IMG/VR virus record: IMGVR_UViG_3300025151_000224
Location: 1 to 27,812 of that record
Length of the DNA stretch: 27,812 nt
Direction: 5' to 3' (one strand)
Source of the DNA: a virus
In this document: positions 15,548 through 22,871 of the stretch, one piece after another
Numbering within the stretch: the stretch's first letter is position 1
How the letters are laid out: the number at the start of each line of letters is the position of its first letter
The notes under the pieces: generated by a model
Seen by the model: the letters and a program-made list of their open reading frames with translations, nothing else
Told to the model about the DNA's origin: nothing
Databases searched by the model: none
Program-made: the position numbers and the translations under genes

Positions 15548-16126
15548 TTATTTTTTATTTAAGTTCCCCCAACTGTATCCTGCTACAGTATTACTTAAAT
15601 GCTTTTCACAGGCTGCTGGGTCTTTCATAGCCCATTCCTCAATAGTGCTATATCCACCAAATTCACCCTTTGCAGTTTCACCTGCCCTAGCTGAAGTTGT
15701 TTTATTTGAATTTGCTACCACTTGTTCTTCCTGAACAAACTTCTGCAAATTAGCCATGCTCATACCATCTGTGATATATCTTCTATCTTCAGAAACTTGA
15801 TTAACAAGCCCTTCTCTAATAGCAGATAAATCATTTTTATAAACCTCATTTTGTTCTTTGAACTTATTAAGTTGTGAATTAGTTTCATTGTATAAAGCTT
15901 CAAATTCTTGATTTTTCTTCATAGCTTCCTGCCTTGCATTCTCTTGTGCTGATTGCATCTTTTGTAGCTGTGCTTTTAAATCTTCATTTTCAGTCTTAAA
16001 CTGATTCTTAACTTGATTTACTTCTGCAAACCTATCATAAGGTACATCATTTTTATTAGCTTGTGTGCTAGGATTTGTTTCACTGTTTCCTTCAGTTTGT
16101 GGTTGAGACTTTGTTTCTTCTGACAT
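15548..16126 (-). CDS. Capsid scaffolding protein (192 aa)
   Basis: Scaffold that guides capsid assembly and leaves before DNA packaging. The N-terminus is polar and Asn/Gln/Thr-rich; residues 30-105 form a long coiled coil (NQVKNQFKTENEDLKAQLQK) as in Phage_GP20-type scaffolds; the phrase VPYDRFAEVN (about residues 28-37) is typical of these proteins. The C-terminus is a short helix-turn region ending WGNLNKK that may contact the capsid protein. It precedes the major capsid gene. Ribosome site AGAGGAATTAAA. No protease domain is fused to it. Confidence 0.85.
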   Translation of the reverse strand: MSEETKSQPQTEGNSETNPSTQANKNDVPYDRFAEVNQVKNQFKTENEDLKAQLQKMQSAQENARQEAMKKNQEFEALYNETNSQLNKFKEQNEVYKNDLSAIREGLVNQVSEDRRYITDGMSMANLQKFVQEEQVVANSNKTTSARAGETAKGEFGGYSTIEEWAMKDPAACEKHLSNTVAGYSWGNLNKK

Positions 16127-16169
16127 TTTAATTCCTCTTTTGTGAGTTAAAGTTATGGTTTAATTTAAG

Positions 16170-16616
16170 TTAGCCAATATTAAATCTACCACCTTTTATT
16201 TTATTAAGCCTTTTTTGCACATATTTATCAGCTTTTTTTAATACAAATTTTTCTACAGGTTTAGGTATAGGTTTTGATTCACTTGATATAACTCTTTTTA
16301 ATTTAGCAAGTTGTTTAACTTTAGCACCTTGTGCTACTGTTCCAAATCTAAAACCATTACTTGCAAGTTTAAATCCTTGAAAATCATTTAATAAATCTCC
16401 TGATAAAACAGGTGCATTACTTTGTGAAAATTTTGCAGAAATTCTTTTAATTTTTCTTGATTTTTTTGCTATATCATATTCTGCTGTATATTTACCATAT
16501 GATTTACCATCTACTTGCTTTGCACCTTTACCACCACCAGCAGGATCAAATATAAACTTTCTATATTTCATAACAACTTCTGATGCTATTTCTCTAAAAA
16601 ATTTAATATCTAACAT
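16170..16616 (-). CDS. Head morphogenesis-region protein, possible virion morphogenesis family (148 aa)
   Basis: Basic protein with phrases resembling the phage virion-morphogenesis / HK97 gp10-like proteins: PVLSGDLLNDFQ (about residues 69-80) followed by an FRFGTVAQGAKV strand and a Lys-rich end. Many Lys residues throughout (KKSRKIKRISAKF). It is located between the Mu-F-like gene and the scaffold gene, earlier than usual for a tail-completion protein, so the exact role is unsure. ATG overlaps the preceding stop by one base. Moderate confidence that the gene is real, low confidence in the family. Confidence 0.55.
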   Translation of the reverse strand: MLDIKFFREIASEVVMKYRKFIFDPAGGGKGAKQVDGKSYGKYTAEYDIAKKSRKIKRISAKFSQSNAPVLSGDLLNDFQGFKLASNGFRFGTVAQGAKVKQLAKLKRVISSESKPIPKPVEKFVLKKADKYVQKRLNKIKGGRFNIG

Positions 16617-17344
16617 TATTTCTCAAACTTTTCAGGATTATACCCTTGATCTTCAGGTGATGATGATACTTCTTCCCATTTATGTCTGCAATTCCATATT
16701 TCATTATTCATATCACCAAATCTATTGATTATTTGTTGCCTAGTAGCTTGACCTAAATTAATTTTTTTTACACACTCATCTCTAGTTTTATTATCATAAG
16801 CACCTATATAAATATATTTTGTGTTAGCAGGTGCTTTTTCAGCCATCATATTAGTAACTGAATTGCTGTATTGATTAAAGCCTGTTTGTATTTCTTTCTG
16901 TATATTTTCTACTGAATATCCTAATTCTTCTAATCTGCTTTTAGAATCTTTTAATATTTCATTTGGAAATTTACCTGTAGATATACCATCAACAATTATA
17001 CTTCTTATATCATTACCAACTACATCTGTATATCTTGATGATAATTTACTATCAACACTATTTAATAGTCCTCTTAATGATTGCTCTGTTAATGGTGGTG
17101 TTGTTCTATATGTATTTTCTAGTATACTAACTACACCTGATTGTAATATAGTATTTCTTGCCTTTTTTTGTTTAAACTCTAATGCTTGACCTACATTAAT
17201 GCCTGATAATATTTCTATAGCTTCCTCTGATGTTTTACCCTCTACAAGTTTTAATAGTGCAGCAAAAACTTCATCAAATGATTGTTCAAATTTTTTAGCT
17301 AATTCACTTGCTTTAGCATCTAATTCATCATGTATATCAGCCAT
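16616..17344 (-). CDS. Minor head protein, Mu F / SPP1 gp7-like (242 aa)
   Basis: Probable minor head protein that acts with the portal in early head assembly and DNA ejection. The N-terminal 180 residues are mostly helical, and the C-terminus contains the family-typical pattern: AYDNKTRDECVK, a spaced region and NEIWNCRHKWEEV (about residues 183-225), with the conserved D-x-x-T-R-x-x-C and N-C-R-H elements. The gene lies just after the portal and the small ARHKC gene. It overlaps the upstream gene by 8 bases (start inside its 3' end). Length is slightly shorter than typical family members. Confidence 0.75.
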   Translation of the reverse strand: MADIHDELDAKASELAKKFEQSFDEVFAALLKLVEGKTSEEAIEILSGINVGQALEFKQKKARNTILQSGVVSILENTYRTTPPLTEQSLRGLLNSVDSKLSSRYTDVVGNDIRSIIVDGISTGKFPNEILKDSKSRLEELGYSVENIQKEIQTGFNQYSNSVTNMMAEKAPANTKYIYIGAYDNKTRDECVKKINLGQATRQQIINRFGDMNNEIWNCRHKWEEVSSSPEDQGYNPEKFEK

Positions 17345-17639
17345 TTAATAACTCTGTAACTGATTTGCCTGATTCCCAAAACCTACATGACCAATATCTA
17401 GCTTTAGTTTTATCTTTAGGTGGGTTGCTATCACATTTATGTCTAGCCCTGAATGATTTTCTTCTAGCAGGACTATCTCTTTTTATAGATAAATTAGGAT
17501 CACCAAATGTAACCCTAACTATATTATCATTGTTGTTTTTAACAAATACTTCAAACTTCTTTCTACCAAAAGATGGTGAACCTTTTGCTATCCTTCTAGG
17601 CTTATTTAATGTTACTTGTTTACCTCTATATTCAGGCAT
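17337..17639 (-). CDS. Conserved basic protein between portal and minor head genes (100 aa)
   Basis: Very basic protein with several rigid motifs: TLNKPRRIAKG (10-20), KKFEVFVKN (27-35), VTFGDPNLSIKRD (43-55), RRKSFRARHKCDSNPP (59-74) and ARYWSCRFW (80-88). I recall proteins of this type in many uncultured marine phage genomes, next to or fused with head maturation functions, but I cannot name a confirmed function. C69, H67 and C85 could bind metal. Its ATG overlaps the portal stop by a single base. It is present where a prohead protease is often found; no other protease gene is visible in this genome. Confidence 0.65.
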   Translation of the reverse strand: MPEYRGKQVTLNKPRRIAKGSPSFGRKKFEVFVKNNNDNIVRVTFGDPNLSIKRDSPARRKSFRARHKCDSNPPKDKTKARYWSCRFWESGKSVTELLNG

Positions 17640-18979
17640 TATACAGGTGTAGTTAGTGCTTCAAGTAATGGTGATGTTGGTGCTTCTTCCATTTCTTCTT
17701 CTGCACCTGATAGTTCAAATAAATAATCTTCTGCTGTTTCTTTATCAGGAAACCTGTCAGGGTCTCTATGCATAAGTATGGTTGCTCTATCTATAAGTCC
17801 ATTAGCTAAATCCCAATCCCATCTTTCTCTCTGTTCTTTATCAGATAATATTTCAACTGATTCTTCATAATCTACATTTAATAGTGAACCAGCATCTTTA
17901 CCTAATTCTACTGCAATAATTCTTTCTTCTACTTCAAATAGCTTATGTTCTATTCTTCTGTATTTTTCTACATCTGATTTTCTGCTATCCATAAGTTCCT
18001 GATTTCTTAATCTTAATGCTACACCTGATTCTGCTGTTGATCCTTCTACAAATGAAACAGATAAATGATAGTTTTGTGCTAACATTTTATATGAACTTTC
18101 TATAGATGCTGTAAGTGCAGGAACACTATTAGGTGGTGCAACCATATTTAAAGAGCCATCAAATCCCAAAAAACTCCATTTGTCTTGACCTATTTCTAAT
18201 TTATCTTTTTCTATGTTGCTACCTGTTATAAAACCAAATCCAAATGATTGGAACATAATATTAGCATTTTTATTAAACTCTGCTACATTACATGCTTCAT
18301 TTGTAGCAATTAAATCTAATGATGCATCTGTATCAAAGTATGATGATTCAGGTTTACCATTAGAATAACATTCAACAAATGGTAGCATTGAATATGGATT
18401 AATCATTTCAGGATTATCAGGATCAACTATTTTTTTACCTGTTCCTTTTTCATAAACAAAATGATTATCTGCATCCCAATATGCAAATAATTCAGGAGTT
18501 GTATCTAATACATTACCTCTAACTGATAATGGATATGTAATTGCTGATGGTGTTAGTGGGTCATCAGAATCATTATACATAACTTCCCAATCTCTAATTA
18601 TATCATATTCTATTTTATCATTTCTCCATGTTGGTTTTATCAGCACAACTTCTAACAAATTACATAATTTTTCTAGCCTTTGCATTTTGTGATCTTTTAA
18701 ATGAAACATATCAACTATATCAGGGTTGGTATATAACCTTTTAGGTGAATTCATATACACTAGGCTAATCCTATCTATAATTCTTTTGGTTATGTTAATA
18801 TTAGGACATGGTATCTGACTTACTAGGCTTTCAGAAAAATAACTTTTAGTATAAACTTCAGTTCTGCCTTTATAATAATCATATGCTTTTTCTCTAGTTT
18901 CTAGCCATCTTTTTTGCTCTTGATCCTGATAAGCTACTTTTGACATTTCAACCATTAGCTGTGCAGTTGATGGAATCAT
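17639..18979 (-). CDS. Portal protein, SPP1 gp6-like (446 aa)
   Basis: Portal ring subunit through which DNA is packaged and ejected. The N-terminus is helical (MIPSTAQLMVEMSKVAYQDQ). The middle contains the wing-like region with Trp-rich strands, and the phrase LAQNYHLSVSFVEGSTAESG followed by ALRLRNQELMDSRKSDVEKY (roughly residues 305-350) is characteristic of SPP1-type portals. The C-terminus is acidic (GAEEEMEEAPTSPLLEALTT). Directly downstream of the large terminase, with an ATGA-type overlap. Its size is close to the usual 450-500 residues for the family. Confidence 0.9.
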   Translation of the reverse strand: MIPSTAQLMVEMSKVAYQDQEQKRWLETREKAYDYYKGRTEVYTKSYFSESLVSQIPCPNINITKRIIDRISLVYMNSPKRLYTNPDIVDMFHLKDHKMQRLEKLCNLLEVVLIKPTWRNDKIEYDIIRDWEVMYNDSDDPLTPSAITYPLSVRGNVLDTTPELFAYWDADNHFVYEKGTGKKIVDPDNPEMINPYSMLPFVECYSNGKPESSYFDTDASLDLIATNEACNVAEFNKNANIMFQSFGFGFITGSNIEKDKLEIGQDKWSFLGFDGSLNMVAPPNSVPALTASIESSYKMLAQNYHLSVSFVEGSTAESGVALRLRNQELMDSRKSDVEKYRRIEHKLFEVEERIIAVELGKDAGSLLNVDYEESVEILSDKEQRERWDWDLANGLIDRATILMHRDPDRFPDKETAEDYLFELSGAEEEMEEAPTSPLLEALTTPV

Positions 18980-20208
18980 CTTGATATACTCCCTGTTATT
19001 GGTTTTATAATTGGGTATTCAAAATCAATAGCATATCTAATCCCATCAGAAAAGTGTGTTCTATCTTTGTTAGATTTGTCTATTTCCCTTGTACCTTCTT
19101 TATTAACTGTTTGTTCTAAATCTGTGATCAACCCCTTACATCTAGGATCAATTATTAAATCTTTTTCACATAGCTTATTAACTGCATTAACTGAATCTAC
19201 AACTCTAGGTGCTTTTGGTTTTACCTTAACATCAAAACCACCTTGTCTTAATATATCATGATCTGTATGTAATGCTGATGTATGTCTTTGATTAGCTGGA
19301 TCAGGATAAGCAATATATTTATTATTAGGATATTTTTTCTTAATTTCTTGCACCATTCTTTCAGTTAAGATTTCATTTCCTCCACCATGATGTAATTCAA
19401 CTTCATCAAACACCCTGACTTTTGGAGAGTGCTGATAGGTTTGGAATATTGATGCAGCCATAGGGCTGACATTGAAATCAAGAGAAATCCTGATTGGTAG
19501 CTGTGGATTGTATTGGTTTTCTTTGACATTATCCTCCCTTGTAAATTGATAATATGTAGCACCCTGTTGCAGGTTTACAAACTCACCATTCAAATATGCT
19601 TTTAATAAGTTCTCATCATAGTTTTCTTTCAAGCTATTAATAAATTCTTCAGGCAACATAGTATTATCTTCTGTTTTACCCCTGATTAATTTATAACCAT
19701 CTTTAGGATTATCACCCCAATACTTATAAACAAATTTAAAGCCTTCAGGTGTTCCACTACCAAATGCTGTTAATGTGTTACCATCTCTTAACCTTGATAG
19801 TAGCATCTTCCATGCTCTATCATCTCTTAACTGATCTGCTTCATCTATACCACCAGCAGCTAAATTTAAACCAGCCCATCTTTCTGAAGATTCACAACTT
19901 CTCATAATAACATCACACCATCCACCCTTCCAATACACCCTGTATTTAGTTGATGTAGCACTATAATCATAATCAAAACCTGCCTGTCTTAATACTGTTT
20001 CAAAGGTGGGTTGCAATACATCTCTGACCATAGGGTAAGTTGGTTCTGCAAGTAATATAGTTTTACCAGCATTTTTAGCACATTGATTTAGTGCCATTAA
20101 ACAAAAACCATAAGTTTTACCTGAACCATACCCACCTATTAAGAATGGATATTTATCCTCACACATAACATAATCTAATTGATGTTGAAATAATTTAAAG
20201 GAGTTCAA
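18976..20208 (-). CDS. terL: Terminase large subunit (410 aa)
   Basis: ATP-driven DNA packaging motor and headful nuclease. The Walker A motif GGYGSGKT lies at residues 25-32, Walker B plus catalytic Glu in GGIDEAD at 119-125, and the coupling motif SGTPEG at 151-156. The C-terminal RNase H-like nuclease has candidate metal-binding Asp residues in SLDFN (D244), YPDPAN (D303) and HFSDGIRYAIDF (D388). The start codon is TTG preceded by GAAGGG about seven bases upstream, overlapping the small subunit by 14 bases. The order small subunit, large subunit, portal is canonical. Confidence 0.95.
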   Translation of the reverse strand: MNSFKLFQHQLDYVMCEDKYPFLIGGYGSGKTYGFCLMALNQCAKNAGKTILLAEPTYPMVRDVLQPTFETVLRQAGFDYDYSATSTKYRVYWKGGWCDVIMRSCESSERWAGLNLAAGGIDEADQLRDDRAWKMLLSRLRDGNTLTAFGSGTPEGFKFVYKYWGDNPKDGYKLIRGKTEDNTMLPEEFINSLKENYDENLLKAYLNGEFVNLQQGATYYQFTREDNVKENQYNPQLPIRISLDFNVSPMAASIFQTYQHSPKVRVFDEVELHHGGGNEILTERMVQEIKKKYPNNKYIAYPDPANQRHTSALHTDHDILRQGGFDVKVKPKAPRVVDSVNAVNKLCEKDLIIDPRCKGLITDLEQTVNKEGTREIDKSNKDRTHFSDGIRYAIDFEYPIIKPITGSISR

Positions 20209-20506
20209 CCTTAAACCCTTCAGGTAATTCTGTTGTAGTTATTTCCTGCTTTTCAGTTTGTCCTAGATACTGCTTTCCTAACCATATAAGAAGTGTAGCA
20301 TTACCACTTAATGCACTATCTATTTGTGCTTTTCTCAACTTCTTTTTTAACTGTGATCTGCCTTTTGTAATATTTGTGGAATAACTTTTACTAATCAGGT
20401 CTTTACTACATCCAAAGAAATCAGCTATTTCTGTATTGGTTAAACCATAAGATGCTAACTTTTCTAATTCCAATGTATCAATATCATACTTTTTAGGTCT
20501 AGCCAT
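20195..20506 (-). CDS. terS: Terminase small subunit (103 aa)
   Basis: DNA-recognition subunit of the packaging motor. The N-terminal half has a helix-turn-helix typical of small terminases (KLASYGLTNTEIADFFGCSK, about residues 16-35), preceded by MARPKKYD, a very common start in this family. A central helix (LRKAQIDSALSGNATLLIWL) leads to LGKQYLGQTEKQE and a C-terminal strand. These features recur in small terminases of many phages. It is the first gene of the late head block, after a 73-base non-coding gap. Confidence 0.88.
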   Translation of the reverse strand: MARPKKYDIDTLELEKLASYGLTNTEIADFFGCSKDLISKSYSTNITKGRSQLKKKLRKAQIDSALSGNATLLIWLGKQYLGQTEKQEITTTELPEGFKVELL

Positions 20507-20579
20507 ATTCTTTTAAGATTTCCTCATAATTTTGGAAGTTAATTTATAATAAATAACTTGTATAATTAAAAGAATTTGT
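20507..20579 (-). promoter_or_regulatory. Gap before small terminase; possible late promoter
   Basis: A 73-base gap, one of the few in this genome, separates the early genes from the packaging genes. It is very AT-rich and contains TATTATAAAT, a fair -10-like sequence, with only a poor -35 match (TTTTAA) 17 bases upstream. No terminator-like hairpin is seen. A late promoter is expected here because gene function changes, but the sequence support is weak. Confidence 0.2.
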
Positions 20580-21203
20580 TTATAGCTCAAATAAATCTTG
20601 TTGCTCTGTATCTAATTTTGTTTTTATCTCCATAGCTAAATTAAATATATGCAATCCATCTTTAGGATGCACACAATTTCTTAAAGCTAATGTTTTATTA
20701 ATGCCTTTATATTTTGAAATATCAATACCTAATTTTTTTTCTAATATATTATTTTTTTCTTTAAAATTCCTTGTTTCTTTTTTTTGACCACCTATAAAAA
20801 AATTACTCCAATAATAGTGTTCTTTATATAAATATGGTTTTATCAATGGATCATACCAGCTTATCACATTTTCTACAACCCATCTTTTTTTAAAATATCC
20901 TTGTAATAATAATATTTCCTCATATAACATCATATTAGGATAGACAGGTGGATTTTGATGATGAGCTGCTTTTCTAGCTCTACTATGTGTAGGGCAAGGA
21001 GGGGAAGCCCAAATAAAATCATATTCTTCAAAATGATCTAATAAATATTGATGTGCATCTCCTACAACAATATTATCATTAGGAAAAAAGTCTTGATATA
21101 TTTTAGCAATATCAGGGTTAAGTTCTACTGCTGTTACCTCAATATCCCCCCCCCATAATTTTCTATTTCCACCAATACCAGCATATAAATTTAATATTTT
21201 CAT
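20580..21203 (-). CDS. C5-cytosine DNA methyltransferase, compact (207 aa)
   Basis: Methylates cytosine at carbon 5 using S-adenosylmethionine. Motif I is at LNLYAGIGG (residues 4-12), motif IV with the catalytic Cys at SPPCPTHS (67-74, C70), and motif VI at VVENV (109-113). The protein ends soon afterwards, at 207 residues against 300-450 for stand-alone enzymes, so the target-recognition domain is very small or unusual. Codons for W17-G18-G19-D20 form a run of nine G, which could slip and turn the gene on and off. It overlaps the RusA gene by 4 bases. Possible roles are protection from host restriction or DNA modification for control. The link to the CG shortage in this genome is discussed separately. 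Confidence 0.85.
   Translation of the reverse strand: MKILNLYAGIGGNRKLWGGDIEVTAVELNPDIAKIYQDFFPNDNIVVGDAHQYLLDHFEEYDFIWASPPCPTHSRARKAAHHQNPPVYPNMMLYEEILLLQGYFKKRWVVENVISWYDPLIKPYLYKEHYYWSNFFIGGQKKETRNFKEKNNILEKKLGIDISKYKGINKTLALRNCVHPKDGLHIFNLAMEIKTKLDTEQQDLFEL
21146..21154 (-). repeat. Nine-G homopolymer inside the methyltransferase gene
   Basis: Nine consecutive G on the coding strand, in the fifth of the gene nearest the start. It is the longest G or C run I noticed in the AT-rich window. One-base slippage would shift the frame after residue 19, upstream of motif IV, and inactivate the enzyme. Such tracts drive phase variation in bacterial methyltransferases. Confidence 0.9.
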
Positions 21204-21610
21204 ATTTCCTCTATTATTATTTCAGTTCTAGGTTGCTTACTATAAACCTTTTCAGCTTGTATTCTGCATATCTGACTATCATCTAATATCATTCTATCTT
21301 TGCCCTGAATAGTATCACATATCATCTTCAATAAATTATCTAAATCAGGTATATTTGTATGATATTCAGGAACTCCATCTTTTAAAACATTTGCATATTT
21401 ACCTGTTCTAAAGTGTTTTTTTGGTCTAGGCATATAGAATGTAGCAAAAAGCATAATCTGCCCTTCTAGGGGTCTTTTTGGCTTAAATCTAGCTATTTGT
21501 AGCCATATCTGTTTCTTATCTTTAGCACTTGGATCATACATTCTACCTGATCTAGTGCTTCTATGTCTTTTTAAAGCAATAGGTTTGCCTTTTATTGTAA
21601 ACTTAATCAA
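21200..21610 (-). CDS. rusA: Holliday junction resolvase RusA family (136 aa)
   Basis: Endonuclease that cuts Holliday junctions and branched DNA, needed to tidy concatemers before packaging. The family core IPDLDNLLKMICDTIQG (residues 87-103) contains two acidic ligands (D89, D91), and a third cluster follows at ILDDSQI (D110, D111), as in Escherichia coli RusA with its three metal-binding Asp residues. The N-terminus MIKFTIKGKPIALKRHRS is typical. Start is TTG, overlapping the small lipoprotein stop by 8 bases, with a weak ribosome site, suggesting translational coupling. It precedes the methyltransferase. Confidence 0.9.
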   Translation of the reverse strand: MIKFTIKGKPIALKRHRSTRSGRMYDPSAKDKKQIWLQIARFKPKRPLEGQIMLFATFYMPRPKKHFRTGKYANVLKDGVPEYHTNIPDLDNLLKMICDTIQGKDRMILDDSQICRIQAEKVYSKQPRTEIIIEEI

Positions 21611-21749
21611 CTATCTTAACATAGCAAGGATTCCAACTTTCATTACCACAATCAGAACCAGCAGCTTCAAGTGGTGCAATAGTGCAACTTGCTAAAAATA
21701 TTGTTATTAGTGCAGTTAAATATCCTAGTATAAACCATTTGTATTTCAT
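21603..21749 (-). CDS. Small lipoprotein with lipobox (48 aa)
   Basis: Short gene not fitting any large frame: MKYKWFILGYLTALITIFLA, then SC and 26 more residues. A Lys-bearing N-terminus, a hydrophobic stretch and the lipobox L19-A20-S21-C22 indicate lipoprotein export and acylation at C22. The mature part has only 27 residues with two further Cys (C34 and C42, in SDCGNE and NPCYVK), which could form a disulphide. AGAGGA precedes the ATG at six bases, and the ATG overlaps the preceding TGA stop (ATGA). Possible jobs include superinfection exclusion or an outer-membrane spanin partner; location among replication genes favours the first, but this is a guess. Confidence 0.7.
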   Translation of the reverse strand: MKYKWFILGYLTALITIFLASCTIAPLEAAGSDCGNESWNPCYVKIVD

Positions 21750-22096
21750 TTATCATCCTCTTTTTTAATTGTAAAACTAATATTTATATCTTTTTGTAAA
21801 ATGTTTTTAAAAACAGTTGTTATCATTGATTTATCATTTTCTAATATTTTTAATTGAAATTTATGCCCATTAATAAGTTCAATAAATAAAGTGTTTATGC
21901 TAAATGCTTTTGCATTAATATTTTCAAGAAAATTTGAACACTTAGGATTAACTTTTTCTAATTCATTTATCAAAAGATGCCAATGTAATTTTATATCTTC
22001 TAATGTTATATCATTATGGCTTCTATTTATTGCATCTGCTACATCTAATAAACTTTTTGATATTTCATATAATGCCTGTTTATTTGTTTTCAACAT
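21746..22096 (-). CDS. Hypothetical early protein (116 aa)
   Basis: Helical N-terminal half (MLKTNKQALYEISKSLLDVA, then DAINRSHNDITLEDIKLHWH) and a beta-rich C-terminal half ending SFTIKKEDDK. No enzyme or DNA-binding motif is apparent. The last residues repeat the ending of the preceding nuclease gene, sharing a 21-base exact repeat that also holds the ribosome site of the next gene. AGAGGA lies eight bases before the ATG. It overlaps the nuclease gene by 17 bases. Function unknown. Confidence 0.6.
   Translation of the reverse strand: MLKTNKQALYEISKSLLDVADAINRSHNDITLEDIKLHWHLLINELEKVNPKCSNFLENINAKAFSINTLFIELINGHKFQLKILENDKSMITTVFKNILQKDINISFTIKKEDDK
21756..21776 (-). repeat. 21-base direct repeat, copy 1
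   Basis: Exact match to 22105-22125. On the coding strand it encodes the TIKKE ending of the 116-residue protein and includes the AGAGGA ribosome site of the following lipoprotein gene. In a window this AT-rich a perfect 21-base match at equivalent positions in two adjacent genes is unlikely to be chance. Confidence 0.85.
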
Positions 22097-22628
22097 CTTG
22101 ATTTTCCTCTTTTTTAATTGTAAAATATATTGGCTCTTGCCCTGTTAATACTAAATCTTGTTTAGGTATTATGTAATATGGTTCATTGTTACTTTCATAT
22201 TCATCTGTTTTAAAATCATTTTCATTTATCAATCTAATTAAGTTTTTAAAAGATATTAAATAAAATTTATCAAAATTATAAATAAAAAAATAAACATCTA
22301 ATACTCCTTCAGGATGCAAATTATCCCACCATTTATAACTCTCTAACTCTTTCATTTTTGGTTTAAAATTATCACCACATTTTTTACATTCTAGGAAAAA
22401 ACTTTTATTGTTTTTAATAACTATAAAATCAGGTATATTCCTTATTCTTCTAGGTACTGAAGTAATATTTTTAATTTTATTATTATTTTCATCACCATCT
22501 ATACCAATCCTGATAATATTTATATTTTTCTTACCATAATACTGAATAGCAGCAATCTCATCATCTTTTTGCTTCATTCTTTCTTCAACAGGACTATCAC
22601 TATTAGCATACTTCTTTGTTGTTTCCAT
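22080..22628 (-). CDS. PD-(D/E)XK-type nuclease (182 aa)
   Basis: Probable restriction-like or VRR-NUC-type nuclease. The conserved core is IPDFIV at residues 65-70 (D67) followed by FFLECK at 77-82 (E80, K82), the D...E-x-K arrangement, and a Lys-rich helix with ELESYKWW after it. N-terminal basic and acidic helices and a C-terminal domain of about 80 residues flank the core. Such nucleases act in phages as junction resolvases or recombination exonucleases. It lies three genes after the replication initiator and two before RusA. AGGAGAGTT precedes the ATG. Specific substrate cannot be told from sequence. Confidence 0.75.
   Translation of the reverse strand: METTKKYANSDSPVEERMKQKDDEIAAIQYYGKKNINIIRIGIDGDENNNKIKNITSVPRRIRNIPDFIVIKNNKSFFLECKKCGDNFKPKMKELESYKWWDNLHPEGVLDVYFFIYNFDKFYLISFKNLIRLINENDFKTDEYESNNEPYYIIPKQDLVLTGQEPIYFTIKKEENQDVENK
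22105..22125 (-). repeat. 21-base direct repeat, copy 2
   Basis: Exact match to 21756-21776. Encodes the TIKKE stretch near the end of the PD-(D/E)XK nuclease and contains the AGAGGA ribosome site for the 116-residue gene. Confidence 0.85.
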
Positions 22629-22635
22629 AACTCTC

Positions 22636-22713
22636 CTAATTTAAAAATACAAATAATAAAAAACCAATGATGCAACCTAACCAGCATCCAAATATAAAAC
22701 AGGCAAAACTCAT
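22636..22713 (-). CDS. 25-residue hydrophobic membrane micro-protein
   Basis: Very short frame, MSFACFIFGCWLGCIIGFLL followed by FVFLN, consisting almost entirely of one transmembrane helix with G9, G13, G17 spaced at four-residue steps and three Cys (C5, C10, C14). Its ATG overlaps the TGA stop of the zinc-knuckle-like gene (ATGA), and it ends eight bases before the nuclease ATG. The exact fit between neighbours and coherent membrane character suggest a real gene, but at this length chance cannot be excluded. Confidence 0.45.
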   Translation of the reverse strand: MSFACFIFGCWLGCIIGFLLFVFLN

Positions 22714-22871
22714 AGATTATCATCTTCTTGTGGCAAATCTAATTCTACACCACAATCATCACAGATTATAAAAGCATGTACATTTATATCAGGTTCAGCA
22801 GGTTGGTAAAATGTGTTTTTATGCTCACATGATTTTTGTCTATCTATATGGTAATCATACACTTTTGACAT
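22710..22871 (-). CDS. 53-residue protein with possible zinc knuckle
   Basis: Reads MSKVYDYHIDRQKSCEHKNT, then a loop, then AFIICDDCGVELDLPQED. C15 and H17 together with C37 and C40 in IICDDCG form a likely four-ligand zinc site of the ribbon type. A strong AAGGAGATTAA site precedes the ATG, and the gene overlaps the initiator gene stop by 17 bases. It fills what would otherwise be a gap. Possible zinc-dependent DNA- or protein-binding factor in the replication block; no named family. Confidence 0.65.
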   Translation of the reverse strand: MSKVYDYHIDRQKSCEHKNTFYQPAEPDINVHAFIICDDCGVELDLPQEDDNL

